A stretch of 64,000 bases of DNA from Neobacillus terrae (GCF_011393025.1 NZ_JAAOEO010000002.1:399580-463579), one strand, 5' to 3'; counted from the first letter of the stretch, positions 1 to 10,022 are shown. Notes: generated by a model from the sequence alone, not told the origin. Numbers and translations are program-made.

Positions 1-9
1 TGAGTTTAA

Positions 10-1251
10 TTGAATGCAGAAATTATTGCAGTAGGATCAGAATTATTGCTCGGACAAATTGTAAATACAAATGCGAGATTTCTATCTCAGCAGCTTGCCG
101 GACTCGGAATAAACGTTTTTTACCATACGGTGGTTGGAGATAATCCGGACCGTCTTAAAAAAGCACTTGAGATTGCGGATGTTCGCTCTGAATTAATTAT
201 CCTCACCGGCGGGCTGGGTCCAACCAAGGACGACCTGACGAAAGAAACAATTGCCGGACACTTGGGGAAAAAATTAGTTATGGATGAAAATGCATTAAAT
301 TCAATAGAAGAGTACTTTAAGCGAACCAACAGAATAATGACCGATAATAACCGAAAACAGGCACTTATTTTGGAAGGTTCACATGTTCTTCCTAATGAAC
401 ATGGTATGGCTCCTGGTATGAAGGCAAATGCCAATGGCCGGGTTTATATACTCCTCCCAGGACCGCCTAAGGAAATGGAACCTATGTTTTTAAAATATGG
501 ACATTCCGCTCTTCTTAATGAGCTGGAATCAGAAGATAAAATAATCTCCAGGGTGTTAAGGTTCTTTGGAATAGGCGAGTCCATGCTGGAAACTGAAATT
601 GAGGATTTAATTGATAATCAAAGCAATCCAACTATTGCTCCTCTAGCCTCAGATGGTGAGGTTACATTAAGGCTTACTGCCAAGCACTCTGTTGTTGAAA
701 CAGCATTGGAACTTCTGGATTCAGCAGAAAAAGCAATCCAGGAGAGAGTGGGCCAGTATTTTTACGGGTATGATGACACTTCTCTGATGGAAGAACTGAC
801 AAAGGTTTTGAAGGAGAAGGAATTAACAATCTCTGCCGCAGAAAGTCTTACCGGAGGAATGTTCCAGCAGGAATTTACTTCTATTCCGGGAGCTGGGAGC
901 CTGCTTAAGGGCGGAGTTGTCTGCTACACCAACGAAGTTAAACACGAGGTTTTAAAAGTAAAAAAAGAAACCATCGAGAATGATGGTGTTGTAAGTGCAC
1001 AATGTGCAAAAGAACTAGCTGAAAATATCGCCGCTCTGACGAATGCTGATATCGGTATCAGTTTTACAGGAGTTGCAGGGCCTGATGAGCTGGAGGGCAA
1101 GCCGGTTGGAACGGTATACATTGGTATTGCCATTAAGGGACAGCCTGTCAGAGCAGAGAAGCTCAATCTTGGAGGAAGCCGTGCAGCAAACCGTGTAAGA
1201 ACAGTTAAATACGGATGCCACTTCCTGATCGAGCAGTTGAAAAAAGGATAA
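10..1251 (+). CDS. cinA: CinA, competence/damage-inducible protein with NMN deamidase-type domain
   Basis: The 413-residue protein has an N-terminal molybdopterin-binding-like (COG1058) domain over about residues 1-170, with the [10 protein letters not shown] motif near residue 66. A C-terminal CinA/PncC domain starts near residue 255 and carries the SAAESLTGG motif. In other bacteria PncC domains deaminate nicotinamide mononucleotide; in Bacillus cinA is co-transcribed with recA and induced in competence. The TTG at 10 is the only start that fits, because TAA at 7-9 closes the frame immediately upstream; its ribosome binding site would lie outside the window. A hairpin terminator (1364-1402) lies between this gene and recA. 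Confidence 0.95.
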   Translation: MNAEIIAVGSELLLGQIVNTNARFLSQQLAGLGINVFYHTVVGDNPDRLKKALEIADVRSELIILTGGLGPTKDDLTKETIAGHLGKKLVMDENALNSIEEYFKRTNRIMTDNNRKQALILEGSHVLPNEHGMAPGMKANANGRVYILLPGPPKEMEPMFLKYGHSALLNELESEDKIISRVLRFFGIGESMLETEIEDLIDNQSNPTIAPLASDGEVTLRLTAKHSVVETALELLDSAEKAIQERVGQYFYGYDDTSLMEELTKVLKEKELTISAAESLTGGMFQQEFTSIPGAGSLLKGGVVCYTNEVKHEVLKVKKETIENDGVVSAQCAKELAENIAALTNADIGISFTGVAGPDELEGKPVGTVYIGIAIKGQPVRAEKLNLGGSRAANRVRTVKYGCHFLIEQLKKG

Positions 1252-1267
1252 TCCAATTAAGCTCCTG

Positions 1268-1306
1268 GACGCCCGCATAAAGCAAGCGGCTGCAGCGAAG
1301 ATCAAA
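1268..1306. repeat. Short interspersed repeat (CGCCCGC...GCAGCGAA type)
   Basis: The segment beginning GGACGCCCGCATAAAGC resembles the 3' part of the composite repeat at 5932-6051 (AAACGCCCGCGGAAAGC). Both lie between genes. I recall similar sequences from many bacilli, but copy number was not checked. Confidence 0.5.
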
Positions 1307-1363
1307 AGGCAAGTTTAACAATAAACCTTTCTTATGGTGAATATCCTTCTATTAAAACCACAG

Positions 1364-1402
1364 AAAGCAAAGACTTGCATTCTGTGGTTTTTTGCCTTGT
1401 TT
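1364..1402 (+). terminator. Intrinsic terminator after cinA
   Basis: Stem CCACAGAA/TTCTGTGG with inner GCAA/TTGC pairing, followed by a T run. It would separate cinA from recA. Confidence 0.75.
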
Positions 1403-1541
1403 CGGAGTATTGAATCATGGATAAATATTAAAAGACAGATAATAGAGGGATTTTTAGTTTTAAGGGTTTTATTAACCACAAAAAGGAAGTTTCCTCTATA
1501 AAATCAGATGTTTTGAAGGTACTCCCTGGTTTTAAAAAAAA

Positions 1542-1555
1542 CGAATAAATGTTCG
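1542..1555 (+). promoter_or_regulatory. LexA (SOS) box upstream of recA
   Basis: CGAATAAATGTTCG matches the Bacillus SOS consensus CGAAC-N4-GTTCG at all but one half-site base. It lies about 190 bases before the recA start, next to a possible TCGACA-N17-TATATT promoter. Confidence 0.75.
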
Positions 1556-1744
1556 ATTTTTTGCTCGACAAAAACCCAAAAATGGTATATATTATTAATA
1601 GGTTAAAGAAAGGCGAAAGCGCCGTCTAGCAATGTATTTCGGCCTTCGCTGGACAATAATCAATCTTTTGATAGATACTAGATATTAACAGAGATAGTAA
1701 CAACAAGCACAGTCTTTTTTATATATAAAAGGAGGAAACACATA

Positions 1745-2785
1745 GTGAGTGATCGTCAGGCTGCCTTAGAAATGGCCCTAAAACAAATAGAAAAGCAATT
1801 TGGTAAAGGTTCTATTATGAAACTCGGAGAACAGACAGACCGCAGAGTTTCTACTATCCCAAGTGGTTCCCTTGCATTGGATGCTGCACTAGGGGTGGGC
1901 GGATATCCAAGAGGACGTGTAATTGAAATTTATGGTCCTGAAAGTTCAGGTAAAACAACTGTAGCTCTTCATGCAATTGCCGAGGTTCAGGCACAAGGCG
2001 GACAGGCCGCTTTTATTGATGCTGAGCATGCTCTTGATCCTGCTTACGCACATAACCTTGGAGTAAATATCGATGAACTTCTTCTTTCCCAGCCGGATAC
2101 AGGTGAGCAGGCGCTTGAAATTGCAGAAGCTCTTGTACGAAGCGGAGCTGTTGATATTATCGTTATCGACTCAGTTGCGGCTCTTGTTCCAAAAGCTGAG
2201 ATTGAAGGCGAAATGGGTGACGCACACGTTGGTTTGCAGGCTCGTTTGATGTCCCAGGCTCTTCGTAAATTATCAGGTGCCATCAATAAATCGAAAACGA
2301 TTGCCATCTTCATTAACCAGATTCGTGAGAAAGTTGGCGTTATGTTTGGTAACCCGGAAACTACCCCTGGTGGACGTGCGCTTAAATTCTACTCCACCGT
2401 TCGTCTGGAAGTGCGCCGTGCAGAGGCTCTAAAGCAGGGCAATGATATTGTCGGAAACAAAACAAAAATTAAGGTTGTTAAGAATAAGGTAGCTCCTCCA
2501 TTCCGTACTGCCGAAGTAGATATTATGTATGGAGAAGGAATTTCCAAAGAAGGAGAAACCATTGACCTTGGTTCAGATTTGGATATCGTGCAAAAGAGCG
2601 GTTCCTGGTATTCCTATAATGAGGAGCGACTTGGACAGGGCCGTGAAAATGCCAAGCAATTCCTTAAGGAAAATCCTGCTGTTCGTCTTGAAATCTCAGG
2701 AAAAATCCGCAGCCATTATGGTCTGGATGAAGAGAAAGTGATTAATGAAACAGAAGAACCAGATCAGTTTGAGTTAATAGACTAA
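1745..2785 (+). CDS. recA: RecA recombinase
   Basis: RecA is the DNA strand-exchange ATPase and the LexA co-protease. The 346-residue product carries Walker A GPESSGKT at residues 64-71, a Walker B segment [10 protein letters not shown], and the conserved loop with [15 protein letters not shown]. The start is GTG at 1745, preceded by AAAGGAGG at good spacing. A LexA box lies upstream (1542-1555), so SOS control is expected, together with lexA and yneA at 36 kb. Terminator at 2793-2823. Confidence 0.99.
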   Translation: MSDRQAALEMALKQIEKQFGKGSIMKLGEQTDRRVSTIPSGSLALDAALGVGGYPRGRVIEIYGPESSGKTTVALHAIAEVQAQGGQAAFIDAEHALDPAYAHNLGVNIDELLLSQPDTGEQALEIAEALVRSGAVDIIVIDSVAALVPKAEIEGEMGDAHVGLQARLMSQALRKLSGAINKSKTIAIFINQIREKVGVMFGNPETTPGGRALKFYSTVRLEVRRAEALKQGNDIVGNKTKIKVVKNKVAPPFRTAEVDIMYGEGISKEGETIDLGSDLDIVQKSGSWYSYNEERLGQGRENAKQFLKENPAVRLEISGKIRSHYGLDEEKVINETEEPDQFELID

Positions 2786-2792
2786 TGTATGG

Positions 2793-2823
2793 AGCAAAGC
2801 CTGAACTTCGGCTTTGCTTTTTT
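2793..2823 (+). terminator. Intrinsic terminator after recA
   Basis: AGCAAAGCC and GGCTTTGCT form a stem followed by a T run. Confidence 0.85.
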
Positions 2824-2882
2824 ATTGTTTAAAAAGTTTTATATTTTCACCTTATGGATAACTCTCAACTATGTTATTGTAA

Positions 2883-3092
2883 TCTAGCTCCAGCACCCAG
2901 CCCCTCGGGGTCATAAGCCAAATCACTGCAGAAAACAGGACAAGGAAAGCTTCGGAAGCATCCGCATCGCACGAAGGAAAAGCTTTAGCTTTTCCGAGGA
3001 TGACTACGTGATTCGTCTTATGCCTGTTGGAGGCCCACAGGATGTGGCGATTTTAGCCTTTCATCATCTAACCAGGGCGCTTACGCCTTTTG
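2883..3092. repeat. Interspersed repeat, copy A
   Basis: It starts TCTAGCTCCAGCACCCAGC and ends GGGCGCTTACGCCTTTT. Copy B at 42511-42680 shares the beginning, the TCGGGGTCATAAG block, CAGGACAAGG, CTTTTCCGAGGAT-like and TTTAGCCTTTCATCAT blocks, and even part of the upstream flank. A shorter relative begins at 22528. No coding frame is seen; the nearest genes are recA and rny. Confidence 0.7.
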
Positions 3093-3195
3093 TTCTATAC
3101 ATAAAGTTGGATTATTATACATGGATTTTTTGAACAAGAGTTATTTTCTTGGGAAATAAATTCTAAATATTTAAAAAGTCAACAAGGACAAACCC

Positions 3196-3224
3196 TTGAC
3201 AATATATAGACACATCGGTACAAT
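3196..3224 (+). promoter_or_regulatory. Sigma-A promoter of rny
   Basis: TTGACA (3196-3201), 17-base spacer, TACAAT (3219-3224), about 140 bases before the rny start. Confidence 0.7.
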
Positions 3225-3362
3225 TAACATGTATATTTTACATTTTTGGTAATATTACACCGTTTAAAAGTCATGGTGCTTGCAGTATGTTGAGCAAAAC
3301 AATATACATGTCGACACTTAAAAAAACGTAATTAAAAGTTCATAGCAAGAGGAGGTGTAACG

Positions 3363-4922
3363 ATGGAACCCATTACAATCATCTCCATTTTGCTTGGCCT
3401 TATCGTCGGTGCAGTTGTTGGATATCTAATACGTAAATCCATTGCTGAATCAAAAATAGCAGGCGCCAAAAGTGCAGCAGACCAAATCATAGAGGATGCA
3501 AAGCGTGACGCAGATGCTATGAAAAAGGAAGCCCTGCTTGAAGCAAAGGATGACATTCACAAGCTTCGTACTGAAGCTGAACGTGAGGTTCGTGAACGAA
3601 GAAGTGAGCTTCAAAAACAAGAAAACCGTTTACTGCAAAGAGAAGAGAATTTAGACCGAAAAGATGAAACGCTTAATAAGCGAGAAAATCTTCTAGAGAA
3701 AAAAGATGATTCTCTGAACCAAAGACAACAGCATATTGAAGAGATGGAAAGCAAAGTGGACGAGATGGTACGAGCACAACAAACTGAACTCGAACGGATC
3801 TCAAGCTTGACTCGCGAGGAAGCTAAATCAATCATTCTCGATAAAACTGAGAAGGAACTGACTCATGATCTTGCAATTATGATTAAGGAAAGCGAAAATC
3901 GCGCCAAAGAGGAAAGTGACAAAAAGGCAAAAGAAATTCTTTCACTCGCAATCCAACGTTGCGCTGCTGACCATGTTGCCGAAACAACTGTTTCTGTTGT
4001 TAACCTTCCAAATGATGAAATGAAAGGCCGCATCATTGGCCGTGAAGGACGAAACATCAGAACACTTGAAACGCTGACAGGTATCGACTTAATTATTGAC
4101 GATACTCCGGAAGCAGTTATTCTTTCAGGATTTGACCCAATCCGCCGTGAAACAGCAAGGCTGGCATTGGAAAAATTAGTCCAGGACGGACGAATCCATC
4201 CGGCTCGAATCGAGGAAATGGTTGACAAGGCCCGCCGTGAAGTGGATGAGCATATCCGCGAAATTGGAGAACAAACAACCTTTGAGGTTGGAGTTCATGG
4301 CTTGCATCCAGACCTTATTAAAATTCTTGGCCGACTTAAGTATCGTACAAGTTATGGACAGAATGTACTAAAGCATTCTATGGAAGTAGCACAGCTTTCA
4401 GGTTTGCTTGCTGCAGAGCTTGGCGAGGACGAAACACTTGCCCGCCGTGCAGGCTTACTTCATGATATTGGGAAAGCAATTGACCATGAAGTGGAAGGAA
4501 GCCACGTAGAGATTGGTGTTGAACTTGCCACCAAGTACAAGGAGCATCCTGTTGTTATTAACAGTATTGCTTCCCACCATGGTGACACAGAACCAACTTC
4601 TACTATTGCCGTACTGGTAGCAGCTGCAGATGCTTTATCTGCTGCAAGACCAGGAGCACGCAGTGAAACACTTGAGAACTATATTCGTCGTCTTGAAAAG
4701 CTTGAAGAAATCTCAGAGTCTTATGAAGGTGTTGAAAAATCCTTTGCCATTCAGGCTGGCCGTGAAGTAAGAATCATTGTCAGACCGGAAGCGATTGATG
4801 ATCTGGCCGCTCATAGACTTGCAAGGGATATCCGAAAGCGGATCGAGGAAGAACTGGATTATCCAGGGCATATTAAAGTAACGGTTATCCGGGAAACACG
4901 GGCCGTAGAATACGCAAAATAA
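3363..4922 (+). CDS. rny: Ribonuclease Y
   Basis: RNase Y is the membrane-anchored endoribonuclease that starts bulk mRNA decay in Bacillus. The 519-residue protein has an N-terminal membrane segment (about residues 4-24) and a long charged coiled coil (about 30-190). A KH RNA-binding domain follows, with [12 protein letters not shown], and then an HD phosphohydrolase domain with the catalytic LLHDIGKA motif. AAGAGGAGGTG precedes the ATG. It is followed by ymdB as in B. subtilis. The terminator hairpin begins at its stop codon. Confidence 0.98.
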   Translation: MEPITIISILLGLIVGAVVGYLIRKSIAESKIAGAKSAADQIIEDAKRDADAMKKEALLEAKDDIHKLRTEAEREVRERRSELQKQENRLLQREENLDRKDETLNKRENLLEKKDDSLNQRQQHIEEMESKVDEMVRAQQTELERISSLTREEAKSIILDKTEKELTHDLAIMIKESENRAKEESDKKAKEILSLAIQRCAADHVAETTVSVVNLPNDEMKGRIIGREGRNIRTLETLTGIDLIIDDTPEAVILSGFDPIRRETARLALEKLVQDGRIHPARIEEMVDKARREVDEHIREIGEQTTFEVGVHGLHPDLIKILGRLKYRTSYGQNVLKHSMEVAQLSGLLAAELGEDETLARRAGLLHDIGKAIDHEVEGSHVEIGVELATKYKEHPVVINSIASHHGDTEPTSTIAVLVAAADALSAARPGARSETLENYIRRLEKLEEISESYEGVEKSFAIQAGREVRIIVRPEAIDDLAAHRLARDIRKRIEEELDYPGHIKVTVIRETRAVEYAK

Positions 4923-4952
4923 AGCGGTGCATTTAGCACCGCTTTATTTTTT
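4921..4952 (+). terminator. Intrinsic terminator after rny
   Basis: AAAGCGGTGC/GCACCGCTTT hairpin plus T run, starting inside the stop codon. Confidence 0.9.
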
Positions 4953-5035
4953 GCGGCCAGGGAATGTGGGTAATTCACATCCTATTGTGTTACAATTTTA
5001 ATAAGGCAAATTTTAATTACGTTAGGGGCTTTAGC

Positions 5036-5833
5036 ATGAATATATTATTTATCGGTGATGTGGTAGGTTCGCCTGGCAGAGATATGGTGAAGGAGTACCT
5101 GCCTAAGCTTAAAGATAAATATCGCCCGCAAATGACTATCATCAATGGTGAAAATGCGGCCGGAGGCAAAGGAATCACTGAAAAAATATACCGTTCATTT
5201 TTGGAATCAGGAGCACAGGCAGTAACTCTCGGCAACCATGCATGGGATAACCGGGAAATCTTTGAATTTATTGATTCTGCCAAGTACCTTGTTCGTCCTG
5301 GGAATTTTCCTGAGGGAACACCGGGAAAAGGAATTGTTTTCGTTAAAATGAATGATCTGGAAGTTGCTGTTATTAATTTGCAGGGCAGAACCTTTATGGC
5401 GCCACTTGATTGTCCATTTAGGAAGGCTGATGAATTGGTTGCGGAGGCAAGAGAAAGAACTCCATTTATTTTTGTGGACTTCCATGCTGAAGTAACGAGT
5501 GAAAAGCAGGCGATGGGCTGGTACCTCGACGGAAAAGTATCTGCTGTGGTAGGAACTCATACTCATGTACAGACGGCGGATAACCGCATTCTGCCGGGCG
5601 GAACAGCCTATCTTACAGACGTAGGAATGACAGGTCCTTATGACGGCATTCTTGGTGTGGAAAAGGAAGCGGTTATGAAAAGGTTTCTAACTTCCCTACC
5701 AGTCCGTTTTGAGGTGCCTACAGAGGGAAGGGCCCAGCTGAGTGCAGTTTATATTGAACTGGACCGTAAAACTGGCTTAGCTAAGAAAACCCAGCGAATC
5801 CTTATAAATGATGACAACCCTTTCTATTCATAA
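5036..5833 (+). CDS. ymdB: YmdB metallophosphoesterase (cyclic nucleotide phosphodiesterase family)
   Basis: A 265-residue calcineurin-like phosphoesterase. The metal ligands are visible as IGDVVGS at the N terminus, the NGENAAGG segment, GNHAWDN and GTHTHVQTAD. In B. subtilis YmdB influences biofilm and motility decisions and hydrolyses cAMP in vitro. The ATG at 5036 was chosen because MNILFIGDVVG is the family N terminus and TAGGGG precedes it; an upstream in-frame extension has no such support. A terminator follows directly. Confidence 0.95.
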   Translation: MNILFIGDVVGSPGRDMVKEYLPKLKDKYRPQMTIINGENAAGGKGITEKIYRSFLESGAQAVTLGNHAWDNREIFEFIDSAKYLVRPGNFPEGTPGKGIVFVKMNDLEVAVINLQGRTFMAPLDCPFRKADELVAEARERTPFIFVDFHAEVTSEKQAMGWYLDGKVSAVVGTHTHVQTADNRILPGGTAYLTDVGMTGPYDGILGVEKEAVMKRFLTSLPVRFEVPTEGRAQLSAVYIELDRKTGLAKKTQRILINDDNPFYS

Positions 5834-5842
5834 ATGACAAGT

Positions 5843-5874
5843 ACCCCGACATACACTAATGTCGGGGGTTTTCT
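5843..5874 (+). terminator. Intrinsic terminator after ymdB
   Basis: ACCCCGACAT/ATGTCGGGGG hairpin followed by TTTTCTCTTTT. Confidence 0.85.
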
Positions 5875-5931
5875 CTTTTAGATGATGTTGTAGCTCATTG
5901 GTGATTTTTAACCATGTTGATGGGATTGGGT

Positions 5932-6051
5932 CTCCTCGAAAATGCATTTTGTATTTCCATCGTGCGGTGTTACTTCGAGGAGTGAGGCGAGGAATGGTGA
6001 CAGGTTTCTAAAACGCCCGCGGAAAGCTAGCGCAAGAAGTGGAAAGCAACA
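5932..6051. repeat. Composite interspersed repeat with long inverted repeat
   Basis: CTCCTCGAA (5932-5940) pairs with TTCGAGGAG (5974-5982). This is followed by GTGAGGCGAGGAATGG and an AAACGCCCGCGGAAAGC block related to the copy at 1268-1306. It occupies much of the gap before spoVS. No gene is supported in 5875-6236. Confidence 0.55.
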
Positions 6052-6236
6052 GGAAAATTTAAAAGAGCCGTCTTTAAAAGTGAAAACTCCTAAAAAAAAT
6101 ATCCATACGCCTTTTTTTGACCAAGCCGGAATATGTCTTTTATTGGTCGAATATAGTAGCAGTGGAATGATATATATGCCTGATTTGGTTCATGAACTGT
6201 CATGCGGGATCGGGATTATACAAGGAGGAGCCAGGA

Positions 6237-6497
6237 ATGGAAATATTAAAAGTTTCAGCAAAATCTAATCCTAATTCTGTAGCTGGTGCGCTTGCCGGAG
6301 TTCTCCGTGAAAAAGGGAACGCGGAAATCCAGGCAATTGGGGCGGGTGCATTGAATCAAGCTGTAAAAGCAGTTGCGATTGCTAGAGGGTTTGTAGCACC
6401 CAGCGGAGTTGATTTAATTTGCATCCCGGCATTTACAGATATTTTAATTGACGGAGAAGAACGCACAGCGATAAAACTAATTGTTGAACCTCGTTGA
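6237..6497 (+). CDS. spoVS: Stage V sporulation protein S
   Basis: An 86-residue Alba-like SpoVS protein (starting MEILKVSAKSNPNSVAGALAG), full length for the family. SpoVS affects septation, coat assembly and progression to stage V. ATG at 6237 follows AAGGAGGAG at ideal spacing. Its position after rny-ymdB is the usual Bacillus order. No clear sigma-H promoter could be assigned upstream. Confidence 0.97.
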   Translation: MEILKVSAKSNPNSVAGALAGVLREKGNAEIQAIGAGALNQAVKAVAIARGFVAPSGVDLICIPAFTDILIDGEERTAIKLIVEPR

Positions 6498-6540
6498 AAG
6501 AGAAAGGCCCGGTTTGAAAAAAACCAAAAAACTAGTTCTT

Positions 6541-6570
6541 AGCCTGCTTGGTATCAAGCAGGCTTTTTTT
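6541..6570 (+). terminator. Intrinsic terminator after spoVS
   Basis: AGCCTGCTTG/CAAGCAGGCT stem, GTAT loop, T7 run. Confidence 0.9.
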
Positions 6571-6844
6571 CGAATGAAAATAGATATGGAGAGCAGAAGA
6601 GGAACCGTTTTAGGCGTGTGATTCTAAGTAACTTTAAAAAGTGAAAAAAGAATGGTAATAATACTATTCTAAAATACAAGTTGATGGTTTTTAATATAAA
6701 AGTATTAAAAATAAAAACATTATTAATGACGGGGAAATATCCTGAAAAATAAGCTTTTTAGCTAGTAAATTTCTTAGCTTTTGGGAACAGGATTTGTACA
6801 TTGTAAAAATATTCAAATTTTAGACAATATTTATCTTGAAAGGG
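6571..6844. other. Intergenic AT-rich stretch
   Basis: No coding frame, repeat or recognisable RNA is seen between the spoVS terminator and the korA promoter. Confidence 0.6.
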
Positions 6845-6887
6845 TTGCAATTTCACTTCTATAGGTCTAGAATTGTAAGCGTTTAGT
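6845..6887 (+). promoter_or_regulatory. Candidate korAB promoter with overlapping CcpA cre site
   Basis: TTGCAA (6845-6850), 17-base spacer and TAGAAT (6868-6873) form a sigma-A-like promoter. TTGTAAGCGTTTAGT at 6873-6887 matches the B. subtilis cre consensus WTGNAANCGNWNNCW at all but one base. Its position over the predicted transcription start would favour carbon catabolite repression. This was read by eye and not scored. Confidence 0.45.
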
Positions 6888-7015
6888 ACATCTCCTGAAA
6901 ATAATTTTTAGTCCTTTAAAGTGCTAGGTTAAAAGTCTACTTAATTTTTGGAGCGTGCTGTACAAATACAAATGTTTTTTACATATTTTCTTACGTATAT
7001 AAAGGGGTGTAAGAC

Positions 7016-8752
7016 ATGATCAATCAACTTTCGTGGAAAGTTGGCGGACAGCAGGGGGAAGGAATCGAGAGTACAGGAGAAATTTTTTCCATCGCGTTGA
7101 ATCGCCTGGGGTATTATTTATATGGATACCGTCACTTTTCTTCCAGAATTAAAGGCGGACATACAAATAATAAAATCAGAGTAAGCACAACTGAAGTACG
7201 TTCCATCTCTGATGATTTGGACATTCTAGTAGCTTTTGACCAGGAAACAATTGACTTAAACTATAAAGAATTACATAGCCACGGCGTTATCATGGCTGAT
7301 TCCAAGTTTGATCCAAAACAGCCAGCTGATACACAAGCAGCAATGTATGCGGTACCATTTACAGAGATTGCCACACAGCTCGGTACTTCTTTGATGAAAA
7401 ACATGGTTGCGATCGGTGCGACTTCTGCTGTTCTGGATCTTGATATTACTGTTTTTGTAGAAGTAGTTCAAGAGATTTTCGGACGCAAAGGCCAGCAGGT
7501 AGTAGACAAAAACATGGAAGCCATTAAAGCCGGTTTTGATTATATGAAAGATCAGCTTGGAGCAGGGGTAGAAACCATGCAGCTTGAAAAAGCAGATGGC
7601 AATAAGCGCCTGTTCATGATCGGTAACGATGCAATTGCATTAGGAGCTATTGCAGGAGGCTGCCGCTTTATGGCTGCCTATCCTATTACTCCTGCTTCTG
7701 AGATCATGGAATACCTTATTAAAAAGTTACCTGCCCTTGGCGGTACAGTTATCCAGACTGAAGATGAGATTGCTGCCTGTACAATGGCAATCGGCGCTAA
7801 CTATGCTGGTGTTCGTACAATTACAGCATCTGCGGGTCCTGGATTATCTTTAAAAATGGAAGCAATCGGCTTGTCCGGTATTACAGAAACTCCGCTTGTT
7901 ATCGTTGATACTCAGCGCGGCGGCCCATCTACAGGACTTCCAACCAAGCAAGAGCAATCTGACTTGATGGCTATGATTTACGGAACACATGGTGAAATTC
8001 CAAAAATCGTTCTTGCTCCAAGTACAGTAGAAGAAGCTTTCTACGATACTGCAGAAGCATTTAACCTTGCTGAAGAATATCAGTGTCCGGTTATTGTGCT
8101 TTCTGACCTTCAGCTTTCATTAGGCAAACAAACTGTTGAACCGCTTGACTTCAGTAAGGTTGAAATCAGACGCGGAAAGCTGGTACAGGGCGAAGTTCCT
8201 GCAACAGAAAACGGCGCTTACTTCAAGCGTTATGAAGTTACAGCTGATGGAGTTTCTCCACGTGTTATTCCAGGAATGAAAAATGGAATTCACCACGTTA
8301 CAGGTGTTGAGCATGACGAAACAGGAAAGCCATCTGAATCTGCTGCGAACAGAATTGCGCAAATGGATAAGCGTTTCCGTAAAGTGGAAAACATCCGATT
8401 CAATACTCCAGTTTACAAAAATGCACCTCACGAAGATGCTGATGTATTGATTGTTGGATTTAACTCTACAAGAGGTGCTATCGAAGAAGCGATGCTGCGC
8501 CTTCAAAATGACGGATTGAAAGTGAATCACGCACAGATCCGCCTGATTCATCCATTCCCGACTGATGAAGTTCTTCCGCTTGTACGTTCAGCTAAGAAAG
8601 TAGTTGTTGTTGAAAATAACGCTACTGGACAGCTTGCAAATATCATGAAAATGAATGTTGGACATGCTGAGAAAATCGTTAAGCATGTAAAATACGATGG
8701 AAATCCATTCCTTCCTCACGAAGTTTACACAAAAGTAAAGGAGTTGTTCTAA
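7016..8752 (+). CDS. korA: 2-oxoacid:ferredoxin oxidoreductase, fused gamma-alpha subunit
   Basis: A 578-residue KorA-type subunit. The gamma (acceptor oxidoreductase) domain spans about residues 1-185 (GGQQGEGIESTGE). The alpha pyrimidine-binding region follows from about residue 198, with AAYPITPASEIMEYL and the C-terminal transketolase-C-like part. With the KorB beta subunit, which starts immediately after its stop codon, it oxidatively decarboxylates 2-oxoacids such as 2-oxoglutarate to acyl-CoA, reducing ferredoxin. AAAGGGGTG precedes the ATG. The substrate is inferred from the family only. B. subtilis lacks this pair at this locus; other bacilli have it. Confidence 0.92.
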   Translation: MINQLSWKVGGQQGEGIESTGEIFSIALNRLGYYLYGYRHFSSRIKGGHTNNKIRVSTTEVRSISDDLDILVAFDQETIDLNYKELHSHGVIMADSKFDPKQPADTQAAMYAVPFTEIATQLGTSLMKNMVAIGATSAVLDLDITVFVEVVQEIFGRKGQQVVDKNMEAIKAGFDYMKDQLGAGVETMQLEKADGNKRLFMIGNDAIALGAIAGGCRFMAAYPITPASEIMEYLIKKLPALGGTVIQTEDEIAACTMAIGANYAGVRTITASAGPGLSLKMEAIGLSGITETPLVIVDTQRGGPSTGLPTKQEQSDLMAMIYGTHGEIPKIVLAPSTVEEAFYDTAEAFNLAEEYQCPVIVLSDLQLSLGKQTVEPLDFSKVEIRRGKLVQGEVPATENGAYFKRYEVTADGVSPRVIPGMKNGIHHVTGVEHDETGKPSESAANRIAQMDKRFRKVENIRFNTPVYKNAPHEDADVLIVGFNSTRGAIEEAMLRLQNDGLKVNHAQIRLIHPFPTDEVLPLVRSAKKVVVVENNATGQLANIMKMNVGHAEKIVKHVKYDGNPFLPHEVYTKVKELF

Positions 8753-9619
8753 ATGGCCACTTTTAAAGAATTTCGAAACAATGTAAAACCGAACTGGTGC
8801 CCTGGCTGTGGCGACTTCTCTGTACAGGCTGCAATTCAGCGTGCTGCTGCAAATGTTGGTCTGGAACCTGAAAATCTTGCTGTTATTTCCGGTATCGGTT
8901 GTTCGGGCCGTATTTCGGGTTATATTAACTCTTATGGTTTCCATGGTATTCATGGCCGCTCACTTCCTATTGCACAGGGAGTTAAAATGGCAAACCGTGA
9001 CCTTACCGTTCTTGCTTCCGGTGGTGACGGCGATGGCTTTGCAATTGGTATGGGACATACAATCCATGCAATCCGCCGCAATATCGACATCACTTATATC
9101 GTAATGGACAACCAAATTTATGGTTTGACAAAAGGGCAGACATCACCACGTTCTGCTGCAGGCTTTAAAACAAAATCAACTCCTCAGGGTTCAATTGAAC
9201 AGGCTATTTCTCCAATGGAAATGGCACTTACTGCTGGAGCAACTTTTGTAGCACAAAGCTTCTCTACAGACTTAAAAGATCTTACTGCTTTAATTGAAGC
9301 AGGGATCAATCATAAAGGTTTCTCTTTAATCAACGTATTCAGCCCTTGTGTTACTTACAATAAAGTAAACACATATGACTGGTTTAAAGAAAACCTGACT
9401 AAGCTTAGCACTGTTGAAGGCTATGATCCTAACAACCGTGAACTTGCTATGCAGACTTTGATGCGGCATAACGGCCTTGTAACTGGCCTTATCTATCAAA
9501 ATACTGAGCGTCAATCCTATCAGGAACTCGTTCATGGATATTCTGAGACTCCACTTAGCCAGGCTGACCTTCAGCTTGACCAGGCACATTTTGATAAACT
9601 TGTTGCTGAATTCATGTAA
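8753..9619 (+). CDS. korB: 2-oxoacid:ferredoxin oxidoreductase, beta subunit
   Basis: A 288-residue thiamine-diphosphate-binding subunit. It has the CPGCGDF segment near the N terminus, a GDGDGFAIG cofactor-binding motif, and MDNQIYGLTKGQTSPRS, typical of KorB. The ATG directly follows the korA stop, so the two are translated as one operon and form the holoenzyme in the cytoplasm. A strong bidirectional-looking terminator follows. Confidence 0.93.
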   Translation: MATFKEFRNNVKPNWCPGCGDFSVQAAIQRAAANVGLEPENLAVISGIGCSGRISGYINSYGFHGIHGRSLPIAQGVKMANRDLTVLASGGDGDGFAIGMGHTIHAIRRNIDITYIVMDNQIYGLTKGQTSPRSAAGFKTKSTPQGSIEQAISPMEMALTAGATFVAQSFSTDLKDLTALIEAGINHKGFSLINVFSPCVTYNKVNTYDWFKENLTKLSTVEGYDPNNRELAMQTLMRHNGLVTGLIYQNTERQSYQELVHGYSETPLSQADLQLDQAHFDKLVAEFM

Positions 9620-9621
9620 AA

Positions 9622-9662
9622 AGCAGAAAAACGCGGGAATCCTTCCCGCGTTTTTTTTCTGC
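9622..9662 (+). terminator. Intrinsic terminator after korB
   Basis: AACGCGGGAA/TTCCCGCGTT hairpin followed by T8. Outer GCAGAAAA/TTTTCTGC pairing means it could work in both directions. Confidence 0.9.
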
Positions 9663-9739
9663 AAATAAGGTTCATGTGATGGCTGTCACAGCGTAAATCG
9701 GATAAGAAAGATAGAATAGAATTCTTGTATATGAGAGTA

Positions 9740-9960
9740 ATGCCTGCTGGGAATTTTTGCACATAAGGATCCTGGTTTCTGCGCTCCGCCATCTGCAATC
9801 GGCGCATAACTAGCGGCGTACTAGAACCTAATAATTATGGACAGCTAAACATGATCGGATTCGGGCGTATCCATCATGGGGATATAAAACTAGCTATAGA
9901 GTGCGAGTACATAAGAGCCAGCCTGTATTTGCTATTGTTTTAGAGCCTGATAGGCTATAT
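9740..9960. other. Unassigned GC-richer intergenic segment before miaB
   Basis: The region holds several short complementary blocks (for example GGAT/ATCC near 9858 and CTAGCTATAG near 9890) and is richer in GC than its flanks. It matches no riboswitch or RNA that I recognise, and no coding frame with a ribosome binding site is present. Confidence 0.3.
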
Positions 9961-10022
9961 ACTATAATAATGTTCGTATATAACTTATAAATTCCACTAG
10001 TAAAGAAAGGGGATACAGAAAA

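Noticed and set aside
5942..6268. A 108-residue frame overlapping the start of spoVS
   Set aside because: It runs through an interspersed repeat, has basic low-information composition and overlaps spoVS in another frame.
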